This document shows, in pieces, positions 56,196-64,000 of a stretch of 64,000 nt of DNA. The translations under genes and the position numbers were made by a program. Each line of letters opens with the position of its first letter. Within the stretch, counting starts at the first letter, position 1. Source of the DNA: Cladopsammia gracilis (Eukaryota; Cnidaria; Anthozoa; Scleractinia; Dendrophylliidae); the NCBI GenBank assembly GCA_022457155.1, contig JAJGOT010000193.1:691001-755000 (forward strand), written 5' to 3'. Under the pieces are notes generated by a model. It was not told where the DNA came from. It worked only from the letters and a program-made list of their open reading frames with translations, and did no database searches.

Positions 56196-59100
56196 GTAAG
56201 CTTGTCTTGTTGATTGGAGTATTCTTAAAAATCCATGACTAATTCAGCGCGATTTCTTAGAAGTTAGTCGAGGAAGAAGTTGTTTTTTAAATTGTTGTTG
56301 CTTTAAGGAGGAAAAGTGCAGAGATTTTATGCACGATCAGCCGGTAACTTGTACTTGTATAACCGATCGGACGCTGAAATTATACATCTTTTACTCTGTA
56401 TGCCTATCACAGCATGAGAATTTTTACAAAACGACGTATAAATTATTCGTGAGAACAGCAGAATAAACTTATTTTTCTTTCATATGATCTGTAAAAATCC
56501 ATTCGAATACATCATTTTGCGAACAGATTTTTTGTCACCGCATCTGTAGAGAAGTCGACCATAAAAATCAGACGTAAAAATAATCGACTTTTACACTTTC
56601 GCGATCTTGAAGTTTTAGTTCTAGCTAATTTGTTTAACATGTCTCCATATTTTAGTGGCAGAATTTGGAGTATTTCTTTTACTTTTTTTTGCTATCGGCA
56701 GTTATTTTTATTTCTGAAGCTGTATGTAAACCGTTGATAAGCTGTTTATAGCTATTTATATTTATTAAACTACCGGTGTCTCGTTGCAAACAAATCTGGG
56801 ACGGATCGATTGCGAAGGTGCGGCCATTTTGTTCTTTACAATTGACAGCTTTATTTATCGTACTAGTAGTCGATCCTTATTAACAGTTTCTGTAAGAGCT
56901 GCTGAAGATCATGTTGTTCTTATAGTTCTGTCTGCAAGACTATTTTCTGTGAGAAATCGAGGAATATTTTATCCAATTATTTTTGCCCAACCCTCAGTAA
57001 TTAAACAGTGATAAAAGATGAAATCAAGGGTGACTTATCGCTCATTCTTATAATTATTAAGACATTACGTTCCATGCGTGGGGTAGATCTAACCACTGAC
57101 GCTTAGGGACATTGATTGTTGTACATGTAAATTAAATGAATATTTGTCTTGTTTTGAATCATGATTTGATAAAAATACTGTTATCAAATTATTAGGGGCA
57201 CTCTCCAGCACACCTAGCCTCCTACGCAGACGTCCTTAGGGCTCGTCACGCAATCTTTCCTCCCCCACGAACGTTTGCTGAAACGAGCGGTTAAAAACAT
57301 AGATCAATCACAGCGCACTTCCAAAGCAAGGAAGTGTGCACTTTGGACCTGGGAAATTTCACGCGAGACGCGTGGCCTTTCAACGAGTGTGTGAGACGTC
57401 ATTAAAATCGTCGATTTAAATCCTTATCAACGAGAGGCTATAGACGGCTAAAAGAGTGTAAGATCCAAGTCTTATGCGATAGTCACAGTCTATATTGGAA
57501 TAGTGGTATATTGCAATGGTTTTTAGCTCTCTTCAGAGTTTATTACGTGTTTCTCGGAGCTAGGCAGTACCTCCATTGTCAGAAGTACGGCGTCATTGCT
57601 TCCGGTTTGAAATATTTGAATCTCCAGCATGGTAGCTGTTCTGTAGTTCTTACAGATGCAAGTGGTTACTTTTATACACTCTTTGAGCAAAATTACAAGC
57701 GAAGCAAGCGAAGTCTTTTAGTTCTTAGTACTCCTTTCTTAATCCGAGTAACCGCTTGTAACACTTGGATGTACTTGGTGCAGACGAACGGGTCGCTCGA
57801 CGAAAACACAATTACATCTATTTCCACGGCGCTTTCAATAACGCCTGACATGTTCACCGAACTCTTGCCGAACACTCGTACTCTCCCAGTAGGAATCAAA
57901 TGAATACTACAGAGAAAGCAGTTATTTCCGACGATTTTTTTCGGAGTTTCGCCCATACATGAAGCAAGGATTTGGAATCACTTCGCATTCATAAATAAAG
58001 TTAGCGGTCGAATGAACTCGCAGGAAAATTAATCGTCGCCAGGTCTCGGGAGCCTGTTCTAACACAGCTTATGATTGGCTTTTTATTAAACAATGACTTG
58101 ACGCCGATTGGTCCTGCAGCAATCTGCACGTGATCTCCAGCTGATCTTTGCGAACAAAAGGAATGGAATTTAACCGCTCGTTTCAGCAGACGTTCGTGGG
58201 GGAGGAAAGATTACGTGACGAGCCCTAAGGACATCTGCGTAGGAGGCTACAGCACACCCAGAGACACTGGTTTAGAAATCTGAGCTCAAGATGCAATGGT
58301 CCAAAACTCCAAGTCTGAAATGTAGAGTTCCAAATGTGCAAGCCAGATAAAACAAACTACAGTGCATTAATACGCTTAAGATATATAACGTTCAGGTTCA
58401 CAGCTCAAATCATTTCACTTTCTATGGTTCATTAGTTTTTGTTTAGTAACACAAATCAGTGCAGCTTGTTGAATTGCAAGTTTCTGGTTACCAAGTTTTC
58501 AAAATTTGAGACTCCATGATGGTCCTAGTTTTGGTGATTCCAAGACACCTTTTTAATAGCCAAGATTTCAAGACCAGAATTTGCTGAGACTCTAGAAACA
58601 ATTTTACACCCCTTCAATTAAACTTTGAGCCCTACTCTTTTATGAGCTGCAGCCGGGATGAATGCAGTGCCAACCATTCACAACTACAATTTGGTGTCTG
58701 TAAAAGAGACAGTCCATACTAGCGGCAGTTATTTTCAGTGAATCTCATTTCCAAGGACTGCAAGTCTTGTCTGTAATAACGGGGTGTCTGGTGTAGCGAG
58801 GTGTCTGCAAGGTGAATTGCTTGCAATTTTCAATTTCTGTCAATGATGATGGTTGAAAATTTACTGATTTATACCATTTATATAGACAGCTTAATTGATT
58901 GACAGTTTCGTTGCAACCAATCCAATTTTGATTTTGTCAGTACATATAATAGTTGGTCATTTGGTTAGTTGGTTATACCAACAGTGAATACATGTACACT
59001 GTAGTCGAAAATGATATTGAGATCAATTAGATATAAAAGTTCACCAGAAACTACAAGCTATCACATTTGTGGCAATTGCAGGTGGAACAAACCATTTTAC

Positions 59101-62100
59101 ATCAATGATTCAAGTTGCTGTTTATAACAATAAATTTCATTAATTTTTTTGCATCTTTTGCATGCATATAGTATTGTCTTGCAATGATTTTAGCCACTGT
59201 ACATTGTCTTGTATGCTGCAATATTTATGCAGTTTATCTCCCAATGTATTCATAGAAAAAAATACATGAACAATAACACAGTACAAGTTGCCAGAGATTG
59301 CACTGTACAACAACACATTCAGTAGGAGTTTATTGTGAGAGCAACAGCTTTGCAGCAGTTTTGATGGATATTTGCATAGTGGAAATTCTGATTATATTTA
59401 GTCAAAACATGGAGAAAGTACCGGTACAAGACTATTCATGTGTGCAAGACCCATTGATAAAAAATCATAATGAGTTTTATTTACATGTGAATCAAAGCTC
59501 ATTTTCATCTCAAAGGATGTATACTATGCCTTACTTTGGAAAAGACAAAGAGGTCAAAGGCAACTCAGAAAAGGCCTTAATATATTTAGGAGATTGTGTT
59601 ATCAGGAATTAATTTACATGTACTGTACAATGAAAAATTACATGATGTACTTAAGAGTATTATTATTTTTGGTAAATGTTTCACTGATTTAACGAGGCCC
59701 TTTAACTCCCAAGAGTGCTAAAAATCAAAATTCAAGAAAAATCTCAAATTTCATTTTGCAAAATATTGAAAAACAAATGGTACCATGCAAAAGTACTTGC
59801 TGAAGAAGTTTCATTTGAATGGTCACAGCATAGGATTTTGTCAACAGACTCAAAAGTTAGAACAAATGGTACCATGCAAAAGTACTGCTGAAGAGGTTTC
59901 ATTTGAATGGTCACAGCATAGGATTTTGTCAACAGACTCAAAAGTTAGAACAAATGGTACCATGCAAAAGTACTGCTGAAGAGGTTTCATTTGAATGGTC
60001 ACACCATAGGATTTCATCGACAGACTCAAAAGTTAGAACAAATGGTACCATGCAAAAGTACTGCTGAAGAGGTTTCATTTGAATGGTCACACCATAGGAT
60101 TTCGTCCACAGACTCAAAAGTTAGAACAAATGGTACCATGCAAAAGTACTACTGAAGAGGTTTCATTTGAATCGTCACACCATAGGATTTTGTCAACAGA
60201 CTCAAAAGTTAGAACTACACTACATGTCTCCATAATTGACTCTGGATTAACTTAATTATGTGTGCATCACATTTTAGGTAACAACTTTGGTAAATCATCC
60301 CAAGAAGAAAGGTAGTAAGCTAGGAAAATCCAAAAATGCACACAAACTTGCTCAGGATATCGAAGATGCAACAGCTAGACTTATCAAAACGGGGGAAGGG
60401 ATTGCTCAAGAGTTTCCTGAGATTAAGGAAGAAATGTTAGCCGCATGCAAGGATTGCAGAGGTGCAGGTAGGGTTGTCTTGTTACCTAGCAATATCCTCC
60501 CTTCTGATTATATTGCCTATCAACAAAAAAAAAAAAAAACACTATAGTACTGCAAATAATACTGTGTATTAATAACGTCATTAACACATCATTCTATTGT
60601 TTACAACGACAATTTAAAACATTTCTAACTTAAAGAGTCTGACCCACCCAGTTTGCATTGCACGATTCTCTTATTGTAAGTTATGATATGGCTCTATTCC
60701 ATATTTGGGCAAGCATATCACCTCTTGCACAAGTGAATTTCTCATCTACAATACAGTATGAACTTTCGGGGGCCCTGAAAATGGTGGATGAACCAAGGTA
60801 GGCACGCAATGCAAACTGGGTGGGTCAGATTCTTTAAGAGCATAGACATTTTCGAAGCAAAATCCACCATTTGGAAAACTGGGTAAAGATCAGAGGTCTT
60901 GTTATTTGCAGTGTTTGTATGGGAAAACATGGAATCCGATGGCAAACAAGGAGCCCGATGGGCTTCGAAACTGGCTCGTTTTGTCTCAGTTTTCACCCGG
61001 TTTTCATTTTAGAGTTTTATATTAGCAATCCACAGTATACAATCTAGAATATATTCATATGCACAGTCCAGTCTACATTTACATTTACATTTCACAGCCC
61101 GCTTCAAGCACTCCTTAGGGACGGCTTATTTTATTGTTAGGGGAGGGAGGGGGGGGGGGGGTGGGGGTGGGCAATTACCAAAAAAAATTCTTGCATAGCA
61201 AAAGTAAAGAAAAAAATAATGCACAGAGAGCCAATGGAAAAAAAGTATGGAACAATCCTGAAAAAAAGTTATTGCACAACATCAAGACGGAAAAAAATTC
61301 ATGATCAGAAAAATTGCCCACCCCTCCACAGAAAAAGTCCCTCCCTTTGTAGGCTACAATTTCAGGTCTCTATTTTTTTTCTCTAATCAGCTCGGTACTG
61401 TTAGAAAAAACATAAATTGAGAATTTTGTACATTTTTTTTTCGCTTTAAAATCCTTGAAACCACCCACTACAAGGAATCAGGATTGTTTAAACACAGGCA
61501 TTTTGGAGAATCGGTCATAGGATTTCGAATAAATTAACAATATCAACATGATCGATCGCGACCATAGCGTGACATAAATTCGAGATGTTTGGAATTTCAA
61601 CGTGACTCCATGGCATAATGCTTGAGAATTGTTTACTCATCAGTTGACTTGCCGGGACGTGCTTTCTAAACTCAACTGTTTGACAATTGATTTGGTTAGA
61701 AAAGTTCAACCCGCTTTCCTTTTACCAGAAATAGAACACATTCTGAAATCACAGCGATTTAATGTTTAACAATGCTGTCGAAATTAGAACAGTAAATATT
61801 TCAATTGTAAATTGTCGTTTCGATGACATCACTGATTTCTGAAAACCGGAAGTAAACTAGGTACGGTGTTGGCCGCAGCAAAATCGATTCCCGGGGCAGG
61901 TGACACGACAGAAAAAAAAAAGGGTATTTTAAGAACTGACTCGTCGCGAGCGACAAGCCAGTTAATAATTTTCGTCAAATTTTATATCTGAAAAAATTAT
62001 GAACATGGTAAACTTGAGATACTACTGGTGTAGTTATTAAGATTTTTATGTTAAAATTTGAGTGATGTATCTGGGCTACAATGCATGTAATCACATTTAA

Positions 62101-63834
62101 CTTGCCCATTTGTGACCATTAATTTTGTACTTTGACAGGTTTTATAAACAAATTCATGAACAAATTAAAATGCCATTACAAGCTTTGCAGTCTGGGTTCA
62201 TATCTCAAATTCTAAATTTGATTGAAATTATGGTATATAACACTGGATTCCATTTGTTTTCCATACAAAAACTGTATTTTGTGACCTGTTTGCTTAATTT
62301 TTACAATATGGAAAATTTTACTCCAAACAGGTCTATTCATGTCATCATATTCTACAGTAAAGTTGTTTTACTCCCCTGTTCAGGTGACTCTATGCGTTCA
62401 GCTGCCAAAGAGTTTGCTGACGATCCGTGCACTTCAGCCAAGAGAGTAGCAATGGTGAGAGCAGCCAGAGCTTTGTTATCCTCTGTCACAAGGCTGCTCT
62501 GTGTCGCAGACATGGCTGATGTGTACCGGCTCCTCGCATCACTTAAACTGGTCAGTTAAGTCTGTTTTCTGTCTTCAGTATTTTACACTGCTGTTTTGCA
62601 CAAGGTCTCATTGTTGCATTGTATTATTCATACATAACACAGTTGTTGGACTCAAGATCTGAAGGCTGATGGTTTCAGCTCTGGTTTCTACTCTTGTGTT
62701 TGAATGATAGGCACCATACAATTTCATCCACAGACTCAAATGTTAGAGCTTTGACAGACTATATCGAAAACTATTAAGTTGTCGATAACAAAAATGCCAG
62801 TCTGTGAAGCAAGTTATTGATAACAAACTTTGAAAAAATGAGTTAGCAGCAACAACAAAAAGCTTTCCTTTCAAAACTGAAAACTTCTTTAGTTGTTGAC
62901 AACAAACGTGGCAGTTTATTGTTAACAACTCATTTTTTGGCAACTACATGTAAGTATTCTTGCCAAACAGATTACACTGTAGCTCATGTGTAGCTGCGCT
63001 GGCTACAACCTAAGACAAAATTAGTTGGGAAGGCTTGTAAAATGCTAAAAAATGACACTTCCTTTGGGTTTTAGCTCAATTAATGGTGTGTGAAATGCTT
63101 TTTTTAGCCCCCCCTCTCCCCCAAATCCAATGTTGTTTTGTTTGTTGTTGTTGTTGTACTGTACAAAAGACAGTGTAAGTTAAGTATTTGCATTAACAGC
63201 AACTTTGAAAGAGTGGGGGGGGGGGGGGGGAGGAAAACAGGGAACCTTCCCAACACTTTTGTCTTTGGTTGTAGTCCTGGAAATGAAGTTGACATGTGCA
63301 GTGAACATTAGTTACAAAGCTCTCCCATAAAAAAATATATATATATCAATAATTTTGGCCTCTGGTGGTCAACTCAGTTTAGTTGAATGCACAAAACAAC
63401 TACAGTCAAACCTGTATTATGCGGCCCTCTATCAAGCAATCACCCTCTATTAAGTGGTCACTTAACAAATCCCCAGAATTAAATTGCACCCATGTTTACT
63501 GTAAACTTGACCTCTTTAAAGCTGTTACCTCTATTAAGCAGTCAGTTGGCTATTCCCTGAGGGCGACTGCTTAATAGAGGTTTGACTGTAACTCTCTAGT
63601 ATGTCATGGTCCTCAGAACCATATTACATGACTCTAAATTTGACTCTGTGAATCTTTAATATCTTTGTTCGAGTTGTGTTGTTCTCATTGTTGGTTACTG
63701 TTAACTCTTTGTAGGTGGAGAAGAGGCTGAAGGAACTTGAGAAAGCCAGTAACACTGCAGACCTGTTAAATTCTTTTAAGAATCTTGGAAATGACCTGAT
63801 GGATTTAGCCAAGTTGTCTGGAAAGAGACAAGCA
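56067..63834 (+). CDS. CTNNA: Alpha-catenin, 5' part (four coding exons; continues past window)
   Basis: Exons 56067-56195, 60278-60467, 62384-62550 and 63715-63834 join in frame to code for the first 202 residues. Alpha-catenin links the cadherin-beta-catenin complex to actin at adherens junctions. Diagnostic stretches: KWDPKTLEIRTHSVEKTLEP, LVHQ-VTTLVN, EFADDPCTSAKRVAMVRAAR, ALLSSVTRLLCVADMADVYR. They make up the N-terminal vinculin-like bundle that binds beta-catenin and carries the dimer surface. The start is GCCACCATGA at 56067, a near-ideal Kozak context. Splice sites are GT-AG, the third donor being the weak GTCAGT. Lysine-rich PKKKGSKLGKSKNAHK corresponds to the variable basic loop of animal alpha-catenins. 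The first intron holds a Mutator-like element and an 88-bp array. The actin-binding half is outside the window. Confidence 0.96.
56196..57205 (+). other. Alpha-catenin intron 1, first part
   Basis: AT-rich, no gene or clear repeat recognised. Long first introns often hold enhancers, but no site can be named. Confidence 0.6.
57215..58249. mobile_element. Mutator-like non-autonomous element with perfect 9-bp target duplication
   Basis: Terminal inverted repeats of 81 bases with about three mismatches (TAGCCTCCTACGCAGACGTC at 57215; complement ending at 58249) are flanked by CAGCACACC at 57206-57214 and 58250-58258. It is 1035 bp long. Long repeats with a 9-bp duplication point to Mutator-like elements. 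No transposase; an unrelated small frame lies inside on the minus strand (57693-57956). Confidence 0.9.
57693..57956 (-). pseudogene. Possible captured gene fragment inside the Mutator-like element (87 aa frame)
   Basis: From ATG 57956 the frame begins with NNCFLCSIHL and RVRVFGKS, then SDPFVCTKYIQVLQ and a basic end. CxxC followed by RVRVFGKS resembles a small cysteine-rich domain that I associate with cnidarian transposon-type genes, from memory. The second cysteine pair seems incomplete (C-T-K-Y), so it may be non-functional. It could equally be a transposon remnant. Confidence 0.4.
58259..59707 (+). other. Alpha-catenin intron 1, middle part
   Basis: Intron sequence with a diverged relative of the 9689 MITE near 59460-59595 and a pogo-like GTGTCTG block near 58775-58815. 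No exon recognised; the 104-residue frame at 59298 overlaps the MITE relative. Confidence 0.55.
59708..60245 (+). repeat. 88-bp-array element, five units
   Basis: Starts CCCAAGAGTGCTAAAAATCA; units begin AACAAATGGTACCATGCAAA at 59772, 59861, 59949, 60037 and 60125; the right end from 60213 runs to CATAATTGACTCTGG at 60245. Its length exceeds the 43561-43922 element by 176 bases, exactly two units. It ends 33 bases before alpha-catenin exon 2. Confidence 0.95.
60278..60467 (+). CDS. CTNNA: Alpha-catenin coding exon 2
   Basis: 190 bases after the acceptor ATTTTAG; begins VTTLVNHPKKKG and ends in phase 1 within GAG before the donor GTAGGG. Confidence 0.95.
60634..60833. mobile_element. piggyBac-like MITE with TTAA target duplication
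   Basis: AGAGTCTGACCCACCCAGTT and AACTGGGTGGGTCAGATTCT ends, flanked by TTAA at 60630-60633 and 60834-60837. It is 200 bases long and non-coding. Confidence 0.88.
61160..61325. mobile_element. Short TIR element beside a G run
   Basis: GTGGGGGTGGGCAATT at the left faces AATTGCCCACCCCTCC at the right; the interior is rich in AAAAAAATT-C-TG motifs. The left boundary is blurred by a G run at about 61140-61168. Confidence 0.6.
62384..62550 (+). CDS. CTNNA: Alpha-catenin coding exon 3
   Basis: 167 bases after the acceptor TGTTCAG; codes for DSMRSAAKEFADDPC through YRLLASLKL. Ends in phase 0 before GTCAGT, a weak but usable donor. Confidence 0.94.
62551..63714 (+). other. Alpha-catenin intron 3
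   Basis: Contains a fragment of the 106-bp family at about 62700-62755 (CATACAATTTCATCCACAGA), a G run at about 63214-63230 and a TA-flanked MITE at 63403-63588. Confidence 0.7.
63403..63588. mobile_element. pogo/mariner-like MITE with TA target duplication
   Basis: CAGTCAAACCTGTATTATGC at the left and GCTTAATAGAGGTTTGACTG at the right, flanked by TA at 63401-63402 and 63589-63590. The interior repeats CTCTATTAAG. It is 186 bases long. Confidence 0.88.
63715..63834 (+). CDS. CTNNA: Alpha-catenin coding exon 4
   Basis: 40 codons (VEKRLKELEKASN to SGKRQA) between TTTGTAG and the donor GTGAGT. The next exon lies beyond the window. Confidence 0.94.
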
Positions 63835-64000
63835 GTGAGTCATGCCTGAACAATAACGTATTAATAGTCACTGTCACTTTTTAATTTTAAACCATGAATA
63901 TGCAAAGCGCTGAATGAGCTACGAAGTTATGAAGACAGGGACAAATATGCAAATTTTCACTCCATTGGTCAATCAGCTGTAAACGTTGAGCCTGCGGTAT

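Larger units (their letters stand above)
60468..62383 (+). other. Alpha-catenin intron 2
   Basis: Holds the TTAA MITE (60634-60833) and a G-rich TIR-like element (61160-61325). The rest shows no gene. Confidence 0.7.

Noticed and set aside
57511..57903. 130-residue plus-strand frame in the Mutator-like element
   Set aside because: It opposes the minus-strand frame with the CxxC/RVRVFGKS pattern, starts at a non-ATG codon and shows no domain.
59772..60218. CRISPR-like regular repeats
   Set aside because: The 88-bp units are directly adjacent with no unique spacers, and the window is eukaryotic; this is a tandem array within a mobile element.

Overview
This window is a piece of an animal nuclear genome, most likely an anthozoan cnidarian (stony coral or sea anemone). 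It is AT-rich, its genes have GT-AG introns, Kozak-like starts and AATAAA signals, and most of it is packed with short DNA transposons, tandem arrays and decayed retrotransposons. There are no operons, ribosome binding sites or CRISPR arrays. The assignment to anthozoans rests on the gene set and on my recollection of similar dispersed repeats in coral sequence; I could not search for it.

Four protein genes are well supported. (1) A single-exon rhodopsin-like GPCR on + at 3256-4314 lacks the usual DRY motif. (2) A two-exon GPCR on + (29256-29502 joined to 34137-34969) carries most of the residues that define biogenic-amine receptors. (3) A CNNM-type metal transporter/regulator on - (46981 down to 40272, three coding exons, 704 residues) has a signal peptide, DUF21 membrane core, CBS pair and CNBH-like domain. 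(4) The first four coding exons of alpha-catenin on + (56067-63834) are present; the gene runs off the right edge. A tRNA-Ile-like gene with an intron lies just upstream of the CNNM gene, and a damaged copy lies at 54258.

Layout. 1-3200: a long foldback repeat cut by the window edge, a nested palindrome array and a second foldback element. 3256-6200: GPCR 1, an inverted repeat pair in its 3' region, and a LINE tail. 6200-29200: no convincing gene, but many MITEs, SINE pieces, microsatellites and a divergent 106-120 bp tandem family. 29256-34969: GPCR 2, whose 4.6 kb intron holds repeats. 35000-40200: MITEs and two SINE copies. 40272-46981: the CNNM gene, whose introns hold a hAT derivative, two pogo/Tigger-like MITEs and an 88-bp array element. 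47100-55500: tRNA, hairpins and LINE remains, with a 2.1 kb TTAA-flanked giant foldback nested inside a LINE reverse transcriptase, and a TIR element carrying an intact 83-residue reading frame. 55600-64000: alpha-catenin, whose introns hold a Mutator-like element with a perfect 9-bp target duplication, a second 88-bp array element, a TTAA MITE and a TA MITE.

The genes do not form a pathway. The shared theme is mobile DNA: several insertions can be delimited to the base by their target duplications, and long inverted repeats that could form double-stranded RNA occur repeatedly.
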